From Thermoanaerobaculia bacterium (GTDB taxonomy: Bacteria; Acidobacteriota; Thermoanaerobaculia; Gp7-AA8), in assembly GCA_017883205.1 (NCBI GenBank), contig JADGNZ010000008.1, positions 1 through 64,000 on the forward strand: 64,000 nucleotides of DNA, written 5' to 3'. The notes beneath the pieces were generated by a model that worked only from the letters and a program-made list of their open reading frames with translations, did no database searches and was not told the DNA's origin. Position numbers and translations under genes: made by a program. Below are positions 24,285 through 32,744 of the stretch, one piece after another. Position 1 is the stretch's first letter. The number at the start of each line of letters is the position of its first letter.

Positions 24285-25601
24285 TTACCTTACCAGTGCA
24301 ACCATCGCACGGTCGTTGATGAAGAGTGGTTGGATTCTGCGGCGTTCGTGGACGAAGACATCGAGCTCGGGCGCGCTGCGTTCACCAATCCAAAAGAACA
24401 ACCCCGCAGGCGATCGCAGTCCCGCCTGCGGCAGCGCCCGCCAGCCCGGATGCTCCGCCTGCTCGGGCGGAAACGCGCTCACGCGCGAATGGCCATTCAT
24501 CAATGTCTCGAGGTAGCCATATCCGGAGGCGACGACATTCTGATTTGCGGCGATGTTTCCCGATACCCATCGCGCCGCCTGACGATACGAATCGGGCGGG
24601 CGATTGGCGTGATCGACGATGCCGAGCGCGCTCCACGTGACTCCGACACCGACCAGCGCCGCCATCAACGCCAGACGAAACCGGTTCTGCCTCAACGATT
24701 GCGCAAGCCAGAGCACCAGCGGCGCCGCGACAACCACCTCGAACCGCATCGGTACATAAACGCGCAACGCGACCGCAAGAATCAGCGGAACGACGACCAT
24801 GAACAGATAACGATTGATTCGCAGCGACAGCAGAACCGCCACCGTACCGGCGAGCGCCAGCGCAAGCGGAGGCCGCACGAACAACCCCTCAGGCCACGCG
24901 CTCGTCATCCACTCCCGAGCCCCCGCCGGTTGCTGCATCGCCAACCAAAACCCCGGCATAAACAAGACAACCGCAAGCGCAAGCGAAGCGAAGCGCCGCC
25001 GCCCCAACGCGTAGCGCCAGTGCCAAGCGTAGCGCCGGCGGCCCGCCGGCTGTATCGCCGCCGGCCCGGCGGCGGTTAACAAAAGAATCGGAAAGAACAA
25101 CACCCCGTAGTAATGCGAATACGCGGCAAGAACCAGCGAGAGAGAAGCGACAAACGGCCAATCCCGATCGATCGCCAGCACCGCGATCGTCACGAACATC
25201 GCGCACATCGCATACGCACGCGCATCCACCGCGAAGAGCACCGCTGGAGGGAAGGCCGCAAACAACATCGCAGCGGCCGGCGCCCAACGGGTCGCCCGCA
25301 GAATCACAAACACCGAAACCGCCGCACAGATCAGCGAAATCACGCGCGTCGCCACAACCGACGGATCGCCGATCGCATGCACGACGAAGTAGTAGAGCGG
25401 CGGCCCGGAATCAAGCCGCAGCGCCGCCAGAATCCCGGCAAACGACTTGCCCGCGATCCATCGCGTGAAAAGCTCGTCGAAAAAGGGCGCGCGATAGAGG
25501 AGAAGCGGAACGCGCAGCGCCAGGAAGATCGCGAGGGTCAAAAAATAGAAGAGAAGGTGGATGGACGAAGGATGACGTGCCGCTTGCGGTTCATCCTTCA
25601 T
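24285..25601 (-). CDS. GT39-like integral membrane glycosyltransferase
   Basis: 438 aa with about ten hydrophobic helices. The N-terminal LYRAPFFDELFTRWIAGK (acidic FFDE between TM1 and TM2) and SGPPLYYFVVH resemble the catalytic loop of Pmt/ArnT-type enzymes that use polyprenyl-phosphate sugar donors. A predicted soluble C-terminal part follows about residue 330. Residues about 176-200 (AAGPAAIQPAGRRRYAWHW) are encoded by an in-frame palindromic repeat. The first residues overlap an iterated ATGAAGG element, and another start further in is possible. Substrate unknown. Confidence 0.8.
   Translation of the reverse strand: MKDEPQAARHPSSIHLLFYFLTLAIFLALRVPLLLYRAPFFDELFTRWIAGKSFAGILAALRLDSGPPLYYFVVHAIGDPSVVATRVISLICAAVSVFVILRATRWAPAAAMLFAAFPPAVLFAVDARAYAMCAMFVTIAVLAIDRDWPFVASLSLVLAAYSHYYGVLFFPILLLTAAGPAAIQPAGRRRYAWHWRYALGRRRFASLALAVVLFMPGFWLAMQQPAGAREWMTSAWPEGLFVRPPLALALAGTVAVLLSLRINRYLFMVVVPLILAVALRVYVPMRFEVVVAAPLVLWLAQSLRQNRFRLALMAALVGVGVTWSALGIVDHANRPPDSYRQAARWVSGNIAANQNVVASGYGYLETLMNGHSRVSAFPPEQAEHPGWRALPQAGLRSPAGLFFWIGERSAPELDVFVHERRRIQPLFINDRAMVALVR
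25034..25074. repeat. REP-like hairpin pair inside the GT39-like gene
   Basis: Hairpin 25034-25050 (GCCGGCG/CGCCGGC, 3-nt loop) and hairpin 25056-25074 (CGCCGCC/GGCGGCG, 5-nt loop). A direct repeat GCGTAGCGCC lies just left. The element is in frame with the minus-strand gene. The first stem is the same as one in the mfd element. Confidence 0.65.
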
Positions 25602-25606
25602 CCCTC
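25560..25606. repeat. Iterated-word inverted element at the GT39-like start
   Basis: On the minus strand GGATGAAGGATGAA (7-nt period) around the ATG 25601 is followed by CATCCTTCGTCCATCC in inverted relation. The start codon lies inside the repeat. It matches the other elements in design but uses its own word. Confidence 0.6.
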
Positions 25607-25616
25607 AGCCTTCGAT

Positions 25617-26000
25617 TCACACCGCCAGCAACTCCGAAATCGTCTTGATCAGGTGCGACGACTGAATCGGCTTGGAGATGTAGGCGTTAGCGCCGAGGGC
25701 CAGACCACGCTCGCGATCTTCTTCAGCGCCTTCGGTCGTGATGATGATGATGGGGATGTTGCGGAGCTGCGCGTTCTGGCGGACGAGCGATACGAGCTTC
25801 AGTCCGTCCATCACCGGCATGTTGATGTCGGTGAGGATGAGATCGATCTTGTCGGGCCCGGAGAGTTTCTTGAGCGCGTCGACGCCATCCACAGCTTCGA
25901 TGATCCTGGCGTTCTTGAATCGCTTCAGCGAGAACGAGATCAACTGGCGCATGGTTGGCGAGTCTTCGACAACCAGAAAGTTTGCGTTCTCGAGTGCCAA
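25617..26000 (-). CDS. CheY-like single-domain response regulator
   Basis: 127 aa receiver domain. Acidic pocket in VVEDSPTMR (ED near 12), phosphoacceptor Asp in LTDINMPVMDG (about 57), Thr in IITTEG (about 88) and Lys in SKPIQ (about 110). There is no output domain. It follows the GAF gene by 14 bp, so the two probably act together, and it is distinct from the second CheY-like gene at 36359. The kinase is unknown. Confidence 0.93.
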   Translation of the reverse strand: MALENANFLVVEDSPTMRQLISFSLKRFKNARIIEAVDGVDALKKLSGPDKIDLILTDINMPVMDGLKLVSLVRQNAQLRNIPIIIITTEGAEEDRERGLALGANAYISKPIQSSHLIKTISELLAV

Positions 26001-26014
26001 GGTTTATCCGCCCC

Positions 26015-26821
26015 TCACGATGTGGTCGTCAGCAGGTCGAGGAAGCTCTGAATCGTGTTCAGCTTCCGCTCCGACTGCGAATAGAGTTTGGACGAGAAGA
26101 TCGCTGTCGCAGCGTGCGCGGCGAGAAGCGAGAAGAGCTCGTAATCGACCGCCGAGAACGAGTCTTTCTGCTGGAGCAGTTTGTAGATGACTACCAGCCC
26201 GATGACATGTTCCTTGATCTTCAGCGGAACGGCAGCCAGCGGCTTCTCGAGCGTCACCTTGCCGCCTTCCATGTCCTGATTGATGTAGTAGCTCTCGCCG
26301 GTCCTGGCCACGCCGCCCATGATGCCGTCCCCGAGCCGCGTCGAGATGCTCTCGATGCCGGGCATGACATCCTCCCCTTCCGAGGCGATCGTCTTGAGCT
26401 CGTTCGTCTTCTCGTCGAGCAGCAGGATCGCGAACGATTCTGCGCCGATCAGATTGATGACGATCTCCTGCACGATCTGGATGACTTCGCGAAAGTCGAG
26501 CGTGGAGTGAAGCTGGTAGCTGGCCACGTACAGATTGGCGAGGTTGTTGTTCTGCTCTTCGACTTCGATGTAGCGGTTTGCGAAGTCCTTGTTCTCTTCT
26601 TCGACTTCCTTGAATCGCTGGCCGATGCGGCGGTTCTCCTCGGTGAGCTGCTGCACTTCCGCGCGCAGCCGCTGAACCTCTTCGTCGAAGCCGGCTGTCG
26701 ATCCTGTTTCGAGCGTGGCGATGCGATACCGAAGGCGCTGGTTTTCCCGCAGCAGCTCCTCGGTGAATTCCTTCCCCTTATTGAAAAGCTCGAGGAACTT
26801 CTCCGCTCTTTCTTCCGTCAT
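26015..26821 (-). CDS. Coiled-coil GAF-domain protein
   Basis: 268 aa. Residues 1-95 form a charged coiled coil (RYRIATLETG, EEVQRLRAEVQQLTEENRRI). Residues about 105-250 are a GAF domain (STLDFREVIQIVQEIVINL, AAVPLKIKEHVIGLVVIYK). GAF domains bind small molecules or mediate dimerisation. It is upstream of the CheY-like gene in the same direction. No enzymatic domain is attached, so it may sense or scaffold rather than signal by itself. Confidence 0.87.
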   Translation of the reverse strand: MTEERAEKFLELFNKGKEFTEELLRENQRLRYRIATLETGSTAGFDEEVQRLRAEVQQLTEENRRIGQRFKEVEEENKDFANRYIEVEEQNNNLANLYVASYQLHSTLDFREVIQIVQEIVINLIGAESFAILLLDEKTNELKTIASEGEDVMPGIESISTRLGDGIMGGVARTGESYYINQDMEGGKVTLEKPLAAVPLKIKEHVIGLVVIYKLLQQKDSFSAVDYELFSLLAAHAATAIFSSKLYSQSERKLNTIQSFLDLLTTTS

Positions 26822-26953
26822 GAAAATCTCGCTTGGACCGACGCGGAGAGTAGCACAGGGAGCGTGGCCGTTGGGACGGCGGAAAGAAAGTGATCGCCAT
26901 CGAGCGCCCCAACGGGCGCTACAATAGATCCATCAATCAATCTTGGAGTTGCG

Positions 26954-27391
26954 ATGACGATGGAAACAGATCCGGTCATGGATCGCCTCGAGGATCAGAT
27001 CTCGTGGTACGACCGCAAGAGCGCGAGCAACCAACGGGCATACAAACTGATCAAGGTCACCGAGATCGTCGCGGCCGCGGTGATTCCGCTCCTCGGCGCG
27101 CTGAATCCCCCGCATGTTGGATGGTGGACGAGCGCCCTCGGCGTGCTGATCACGGTGCTCGAAGGATTGCTCCATCTGAACCAATACCAGCAGAACTGGA
27201 TCGCCTATCGCTCGACGTGTGAATCGCTCAAGCACGAGAAGTACGTCTACATCGCGAAAGCGTCGCCGTACGCAGGCATCGCCGATCCGCGCGCCCTCCT
27301 CGCCGAGCGCGTCGAGTCGCTCGTCTCCCAGGAACACGCCAAATGGGCATCGTCCCAGCAGGAGAACACGAAGGCAAAAGCGGCGGCGTAA
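26954..27391 (+). CDS. DUF4231 / SLATT-like membrane protein
   Basis: 145 aa. The pattern WYDRKSASNQRAYKLIKVTEI, two hydrophobic stretches (about 36-50 and 58-75) and LHLNQYQQNWIAYRSTCESLKHEKY match DUF4231, a family related by layout to SLATT two-helix effectors. SLATT proteins are thought to form pores in nucleotide-second-messenger immune systems; DUF4231 members are mostly uncharacterised. GGAG lies 6 nt before ATG 26954 and TACAAT (26920-26925) is a candidate -10. No partner cyclase, reverse transcriptase or nuclease sits beside it, so a defence role is weakly supported. Confidence 0.75.
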   Translation: MTMETDPVMDRLEDQISWYDRKSASNQRAYKLIKVTEIVAAAVIPLLGALNPPHVGWWTSALGVLITVLEGLLHLNQYQQNWIAYRSTCESLKHEKYVYIAKASPYAGIADPRALLAERVESLVSQEHAKWASSQQENTKAKAAA

Positions 27392-27440
27392 TCCGGCAGG
27401 GCCACCCGAGTTCTATCGAATTTCGACCTCCGCCCTGACA

Positions 27441-27515
27441 GCACTCGGGCGAGGACGCCCGAGTGCCCGCGGTCGAGACGACCGCACTCCTTCGGCCATC
27501 GGGGCGTCCCGCCTC
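27441..27515. repeat. Intergenic REP-like hairpins
   Basis: An 11-bp perfect hairpin GCACTCGGGCG/CGCCCGAGTGC (27441-27466, loop AGGA) is followed by GCGGTCG/CGACCGC (27469-27485, loop AGA) and a third, shorter GGCG-TCC-CGCC. The 25-nt second module recurs identically at 32704-32728. It sits between the DUF4231 gene and the convergent secreted protein, and may terminate both. Confidence 0.8.
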
Positions 27516-27531
27516 GGTGTTTGGATCTGGA

Positions 27532-28749
27532 CTACCGCACCGCGTGCGACCTCGACTCGAACGTCACCAATCGTCCGGCAATGCGGCGTTCTCCTGGGCC
27601 GAGTTTTTCGTAGGCGACGAGGAAGTTGCCGTCGCCCAGGGAAACGACGGACGGGTCGATCTCGTCCGCGGCCGACGTGGCGATTGACAGCGGAATGATG
27701 TTGCCGGCCCGATCGATGGACGCCCCGACGATGTCATGCGAGCCGTCGAATGTCGCCGTCCGCCAGACGACGATGTAGCGCGCGCCGTCGCTTGCGATGT
27801 CGGGACGCGTCGCACCGCCTTCAGGGAGGAAGCTGCCAAGAACGCGATATTGATTGACCGCCGACGGAAACTCCCCGAATGACGGGGGCAGGAGTTGCGA
27901 CATCACGACCTGACCGCCCTTCACGTGCGCACCCTTAAACCAGACGATCGCCACATCCCGGCCGTTGCTGCTGACTGCGGGCGCGGCGTCGGTTTCGTAA
28001 TCAAAGATTGTCGATGCGGTGATGCTGTACAGCGAGGTGAACTGAAGTGTAGCCGCAGTCACGGGAACGAGCGGGCAGTAACAGGTCCAACGGTAGCCAC
28101 CACACGGGCATATGAACCCTCTGGTGAAGTGACCGAGGGCAACGATTTGAGGAAAATCGGTGGCGACGGTCATGTCGCTCGCGGTCATGCCTGCGTTGAG
28201 GGGCGCACTGAGCGAGCCGTCATCGCCGAGCTCCCATGCAAAGCCGCCGGCGGAAATCCATGTAGTTTTCCCGGAACGAACGATTGCTGGCGCCGTCACC
28301 GGCTGCGCCATTTCGAGCAGCACTACCGGCGTGGACGGCTTCAGATCGCGATCGAGCCGGCAGTACGCCGCGTATGGGGTCGCCGAGCTTTCGAGCCAGA
28401 CCAGGGTGAACCCGTCGCCAGCCGGTGCGGCGGCGATCGAAGGCGCGACAACGTTGATGGGCTGCGCCGAAGCGGCTGGAATCGGCTGGACCTGGCCGGT
28501 GAAGTGACCCGTCATGTCGAGGCGAACGACGGAGATCCGATCGCCGTTTGAGTCGGGCATCAGCCATGCGATGGCGACGCCCGTTCGGTCTTTCGCCATC
28601 GCTACCGCCGGCGCCGGCAAGAAGGGCAACAAGTTCGTGAGCGGAAGGGAACCCGAAGAGATCTCGGCGCTGATCGTCGGTAGGGCCGTCGGTTGGGCAA
28701 ATGCAGCAACCGCGTGGAGCAGGAGAATGGAAAGGAGAACTTTTTTCAC
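27532..28749 (-). CDS. Secreted beta-propeller-like protein, paralogue 1
   Basis: 405 aa from GTG 28749 with a signal peptide (VKKVLLSILLLHAVAAFA). Repeated short beta motifs (VAMAKDRTGVAIAW, APSIAAAPAGDGFTLVWLE, RPDIASDGARYIVVWR, DPSVVSLGDGNFLVAYE) suggest about five or more propeller-type blades. A Cys-rich insertion (ICPCGGYRWTCYC, about 228) is absent from typical propellers. The protein ends with GRLVTFESRSHAVR, the same as the next gene. There is no anchor, so it is probably periplasmic or exported. TAACTA lies 5 nt upstream (28755-28760). Function unknown. Confidence 0.85.
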   Translation of the reverse strand: MKKVLLSILLLHAVAAFAQPTALPTISAEISSGSLPLTNLLPFLPAPAVAMAKDRTGVAIAWLMPDSNGDRISVVRLDMTGHFTGQVQPIPAASAQPINVVAPSIAAAPAGDGFTLVWLESSATPYAAYCRLDRDLKPSTPVVLLEMAQPVTAPAIVRSGKTTWISAGGFAWELGDDGSLSAPLNAGMTASDMTVATDFPQIVALGHFTRGFICPCGGYRWTCYCPLVPVTAATLQFTSLYSITASTIFDYETDAAPAVSSNGRDVAIVWFKGAHVKGGQVVMSQLLPPSFGEFPSAVNQYRVLGSFLPEGGATRPDIASDGARYIVVWRTATFDGSHDIVGASIDRAGNIIPLSIATSAADEIDPSVVSLGDGNFLVAYEKLGPGERRIAGRLVTFESRSHAVR

Positions 28750-28820
28750 ACTCTTAGTTACGGCCTTGACCCGCAAAACGTCTGCAAAACGGCGTCTGCA
28801 TTGCCGCGTCTGCTGCACTT

Positions 28821-30068
28821 TCACCGCACCGCATGCGATCTCGACTCGAACGTCACCAATCGTCCCGCGATGCGGCGTTCTCCGGCGGAGTCGAACTTCT
28901 CGTAGGCCACGAGAAACGTTCCACTGCCGAGCGCGATGACCGAGGGATCGCGCTCGTCGTCGCGCGATGTGGCGATCGGGAACGCGGTAATGTTTCCACT
29001 TCGATCGACCGACGCGCCGGCGATGTCGTGATCATGAGTCGGAGACGTTGTGCGCCAGACGACGACGTAGCGGTCGTCATCGCTGGCGATGTCGGGCCGC
29101 GACGCACCGACGTCGGATCCCAAGGTCCCGAGGACACGATGGTCGTCTGCCGCCTGGGAAAAATGGGTGAAACTTGCGGGGTCAAGACGAGCGGATACCA
29201 GGACTCCGCCGCTTGACTCCGTTCCGAGGAACCAGGCCATCAGCGCGTCGTGACCATTGCTTCGGATGGCCGGCTTCGTGTCGCTTTTGAACACGTACGT
29301 CGTTGCCGCAGACGCTGTGTAGAGGGCAGTGAAGCTCAGCCCATACGAATACCAGTTGTTCCTGCAGTTGGGGTAGCAGTAGCCTCGGAACGGTCCGCCT
29401 CCGACCTTGCAGCCCGGCTCCTCCCGGCATGTGAACGTATCGGAAGTCCCCGTAATCCCGGAAACCAACTGCGGCAAGTCCGTCGTCACCGCCATATCGC
29501 TGCCTTGGATGCCGCCATCGAATGGACCGCTCAGCGAGCCGTCCGCCCGGATTTGCCAGACCCAGGTATCGGCGGTGAGCCAGGTCGTTTTTCCGGAGCG
29601 CACGATCGGCGGCGAAGTGATCGAAAAACCGTTGCGCGAGGGGACGATGACCGGCGCCGACGGATTCAGGTCCGCGTCCAACCGGCAATAGGCGACAACG
29701 GCTCCGTTGTCTGGCCGTTCTATCCAAACCAGGACGAAACCTTCTCCGCCGGGAGCGACTGCAATGGATGGATCGGCGCCATTGACGGGAGTTAGCGATG
29801 CCGAGGGCACCATGCGAACCGGACCAGCGAAGTGAGCCGAGCCGTCGAGCCGGACGACGGCGATCTGGTCTCGTCCATCGGATCCCTGGGCGGTCCATGA
29901 GACAGCGATGCCCCTACGATCTCTTGCCATCGCCACGGCAGGAATGGCGAACGAGTTGACCGACAAGCGTCCCGGCAGCGGATCGGAAGAAACCTCGGGG
30001 CCGATCGAGGGTTGGGCGAATGCAGTAACCGTGTGGAGCAAGAGAATGGGAAGGAGGAGCTTTTTCAC
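28821..30068 (-). CDS. Secreted beta-propeller-like protein, paralogue 2
   Basis: 415 aa from GTG 30068, signal peptide VKKLLLPILLLHTVTAFA. It shares blade motifs with the preceding paralogue (VAMARDRRGIAVSW, PSIAVAPGGEGFVLVWIE, RPDIASDDDRYVVVWR) and the same last fourteen residues. A Cys-rich insertion is also present but different (CREEPGC, CYPNC). Even the 70 bp upstream of the two genes are nearly identical, so a recent tandem duplication carried the promoter. TATCTA is 5 nt before the start. It diverges from the amidase gene, 80 bp away. Confidence 0.85.
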   Translation of the reverse strand: MKKLLLPILLLHTVTAFAQPSIGPEVSSDPLPGRLSVNSFAIPAVAMARDRRGIAVSWTAQGSDGRDQIAVVRLDGSAHFAGPVRMVPSASLTPVNGADPSIAVAPGGEGFVLVWIERPDNGAVVAYCRLDADLNPSAPVIVPSRNGFSITSPPIVRSGKTTWLTADTWVWQIRADGSLSGPFDGGIQGSDMAVTTDLPQLVSGITGTSDTFTCREEPGCKVGGGPFRGYCYPNCRNNWYSYGLSFTALYTASAATTYVFKSDTKPAIRSNGHDALMAWFLGTESSGGVLVSARLDPASFTHFSQAADDHRVLGTLGSDVGASRPDIASDDDRYVVVWRTTSPTHDHDIAGASVDRSGNITAFPIATSRDDERDPSVIALGSGTFLVAYEKFDSAGERRIAGRLVTFESRSHAVR

Positions 30069-30135
30069 GATGGTAGATACGGCCCTGACCCGCAAAACGT
30101 CTGCAAAACGCCGTCTGCATTGCCTCGTCCGGTGC

Positions 30136-30148
30136 TACACTTTCTCTC
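30136..30148 (+). promoter_or_regulatory. Extended -10 promoter of the amidase gene
   Basis: TGC followed by TACACT (30136-30141) forms an extended -10; the GTG start is 7 nt later, so the transcript is probably leaderless. Confidence 0.55.
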
Positions 30149-32014
30149 GTGCGTAAGTGGTGGGTGAGTCTCCTCGGAGCTCTTCTTCTTCCGGCGGCGC
30201 TCGCTGCCGCGTCTCCCTCGAAGATTCTCGCGGTGGCGAATGTCACGCCCGAGCTGCGCGCGTCGCTTACTGCTGACTATCGTCTCGACATTGTCGTCAA
30301 GCCGCATGTGGGTGATGCCTGGAGCAGGCTGGCCAAGCGCGTGACCGGCGATGGTGCGCGCTGGAACGAGATCGCGTCGTTCAATCAGGCCGGCGGCAAC
30401 CTCACCACCGAGCAGAGCGTTCGTATCCCGTTCAATATCCTCCGTCCAAATCTGCAGCGCGACGTCGTGGCGATGTTGTTTCCGTCCGACAGCGCGGTCA
30501 ACAGCGGCTGGCGCCATGTCGTCGCCGGCGGCAGCGGCATCGAAGGAGAGTCGCTCTGGAACATCGCGGAATGGTTCACGGGCAGCGGCGAGAACTACGC
30601 CGCCATCCGCGCCGCCAATCCGTCGCAAGGCCTCTCCACCCGCAAAGGTGACGTGATCCTCATCCCGAAGGAGCTTCTCGCTTCGGCATTCCGCCGCGGC
30701 GATATGGAGGAACGGTATGCACCGAAGACAGCCGCGGTTCGGAAATCGGAGGACGATCCGGAAGAGCGTACGAGCACGGATGCTCATGGTGCGGCAGCGG
30801 CGCTACCTGAAGCCGTGGCCCTGGGCGAATCCGCTCAGTCGTCGCTGACGCCTTCGCTGACTTACGATCGGACCGGTGCCGAACCGTTCGCTATCTACCG
30901 GCTGCAGAAAGGTGAAGCGCTCTATTCATCGGTGGCCATCCGCTTCACCGGACGCGTCTACGCGAAGGACGTCGGCGATGTGCTGGAGCGCATCGAGCGC
31001 TTCAACGGCATCGACGATGTGGCGCGGATTCCGATCGGCTATCGCGTGAAGATTCCGATGTCGCTGCTGCTGCCGGAGTACCTGCCAGCGGACGATCCCA
31101 CCCGCGTCGCCAGCGAACAGTTGAAGCGCGAGAGCGAGATGCTTGCCGTACGCCCTCGGGCGAAGGGCCTGGCCGGTGTGCGCGTGATCCTCGACGCCGG
31201 CCACGGCGGACGCGACGCCGGTGCTACGTACGACGATGTCTGGGAATCGAACTACGTGTACGACGTGATGTGCCGTCTCAAGCGTCTCCTCGAAAAGAAG
31301 TCCGGCGCCACGGTGTCGGCGACGACGAAGTCGAAGGAAGCCGGCTACGCCATTCCCGACGGCGATGAGCTGGAAGAACAGACCGATCACATCATCCTGA
31401 CGTCGCCGAAGTACGTGATCGGCGATCCGGCGGTCGGCGTGAACCTGCGCTGGTACCTCGCCAACTCGATCTTCCGGCGCGCCATGAAGCAGAGCGTGCC
31501 GAAGGAGAAGGTGGTCTTCCTTTCGATTCATGCAGACTCGCTCCATCCGTCGCTGCGCGGCGCGATGGCGTACATCCCCGGCCAGCGCTACGTGACCGGA
31601 TCGTACGAGAAGAGCGACCAGGTTTATCTCGCGCGTGCCGAGGTGAGGGAGAGCCCGGTCGTGCGGCATTCGGAGAAGGAGTCCCTGGCTGCCGAAGGGC
31701 TGTCGCGCGATCTCGCGGAATCGATCATCGACGCGTTCGAGACCGACGACCTCAAAGTCCACCCGTTCCACCCGGTGCGCGACAACGTCGTCCGCGATGG
31801 ACGCGAGTGGGTGCCCGCCGTGATCCGCTATAACCTCGTCCCCACCCGCGTCCTCCTCGAGATCTGCAACCTCGGCAACGAGAAAGACCGCGCGCTGATC
31901 AAGACGAAAAAGTACCGCCAGCACATCGCCGAAGCGATCTACGAGGGGCTGGTGAACTACTACAACGACCGCGACGACGCCCGCGCGGCGCCATCGATTG
32001 CCAGCGGGCGGTGA
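30149..32014 (+). CDS. N-acetylmuramoyl-L-alanine amidase with LysM-like repeats
   Basis: 621 aa with signal peptide (MRKWWVSLLGALLLPAALAAA). Residues about 45-330 contain three LysM-like segments (for example DAWSRLAKRVTGDGARWNEI, ESLWNIAEWFTG, GEALYSSVAIRF) that should bind peptidoglycan. Residues about 345-610 are an Amidase_3 zinc hydrolase: DAGHGGRDAG (zinc His plus Glu/Asp set), SIHADS and LLEICNLGNEKD. The enzyme cleaves the MurNAc-L-Ala bond in periplasmic peptidoglycan. It is a single gene, divergent from the propeller pair and followed by array A3. Confidence 0.93.
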   Translation: MRKWWVSLLGALLLPAALAAASPSKILAVANVTPELRASLTADYRLDIVVKPHVGDAWSRLAKRVTGDGARWNEIASFNQAGGNLTTEQSVRIPFNILRPNLQRDVVAMLFPSDSAVNSGWRHVVAGGSGIEGESLWNIAEWFTGSGENYAAIRAANPSQGLSTRKGDVILIPKELLASAFRRGDMEERYAPKTAAVRKSEDDPEERTSTDAHGAAAALPEAVALGESAQSSLTPSLTYDRTGAEPFAIYRLQKGEALYSSVAIRFTGRVYAKDVGDVLERIERFNGIDDVARIPIGYRVKIPMSLLLPEYLPADDPTRVASEQLKRESEMLAVRPRAKGLAGVRVILDAGHGGRDAGATYDDVWESNYVYDVMCRLKRLLEKKSGATVSATTKSKEAGYAIPDGDELEEQTDHIILTSPKYVIGDPAVGVNLRWYLANSIFRRAMKQSVPKEKVVFLSIHADSLHPSLRGAMAYIPGQRYVTGSYEKSDQVYLARAEVRESPVVRHSEKESLAAEGLSRDLAESIIDAFETDDLKVHPFHPVRDNVVRDGREWVPAVIRYNLVPTRVLLEICNLGNEKDRALIKTKKYRQHIAEAIYEGLVNYYNDRDDARAAPSIASGR

Positions 32015-32139
32015 AGGCCGGCTTCCAGCGTCGAGCTCCGCATCGACGATGTGAGCGCGTCGATGTTAGGGAATGCGAACGACCCTTGGCGTGGCGCCAT
32101 CACATTCACGCTGACCGATTCGGAAAATTTTACTCCGGA

Positions 32140-32585
32140 CTCACAAATTTTGGGTCGGTGTCATCAAATGATTTGACTCGGTCAGCAAAAATTATGACTC
32201 GGGCATCAAATGATTTGACCGGGCATCAAAAGTTTTGACTCCGGCATCAAAACATTTGACTCGGCCATCAAAAGTTTTGACCCAGCCATCAAAAAATTTG
32301 ATTCGGTCATCAAAAGTTTTGACTCAGGCATCAAGAGATTTGACTCCGTCATCAAAAGATTTGATCCAGCCATCAAAATATTTGACTCGGCCATCAAAAC
32401 ATTTGATCCCGTCATCAAAAGATTTGACTCGGTCATCAGAACATTTGATTCGGCCATCAAAAGATTTGACTCGGTCATCAAAAGATTTGATTCGGCCATC
32501 AAGAGTTTTGACTCGGCCATCAAAACATTTGACCCACTGATCAAATGATTTGACTCGGCCATCAAAAGTTTTGACCCACCCAACA
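32140..32585. repeat. Array A3: 21-nt tandem repeat after the amidase gene
   Basis: About 20 imperfect 21-nt units with core ATCAAAAGATTTGACTCGG. The minus-strand unit starts ATGACCGAGTCAAATCTT and is open in frame, giving the repeated heptad MTESNLL. Both strands keep long open frames (over 100 codons) purely because 21 is a multiple of 3; I do not call them genes. The 125 bp between the amidase stop and the array hold an AT-rich degenerate lead-in. The array lies between two convergent genes. Confidence 0.95.
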
Positions 32586-32680
32586 CATTTTGTGAGCCGA
32601 AAGCATCGATTTCGGAAGCATCGAGGTAAAACTTGCCGAATGCACCTTGCTGAGAGGGTCCGCGGCGGCGGCCAACAACC

Positions 32681-32728
32681 ACCGAGGCGGGACGCCCCGG
32701 TGGCCGCGGTCGAGACGACCGCACTCCT
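32681..32728. repeat. Second copy of the REP-like module
   Basis: Imperfect hairpin at 32681-32701 (9-bp stem, one mismatch, loop GGA) next to GCGGTCG/CGACCGC (32706-32722, loop AGA). The latter and the following GCACTCCT match 27467-27491 exactly. Between the array and this element (32586-32680) I see nothing else. Confidence 0.8.
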
Positions 32729-32744
32729 CAGCAAAAGCGCCCAA

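Noticed and set aside
26954-27391. Complete defence system around the DUF4231 gene
   Set aside because: No cyclase, nuclease, reverse transcriptase or other effector gene adjoins it.
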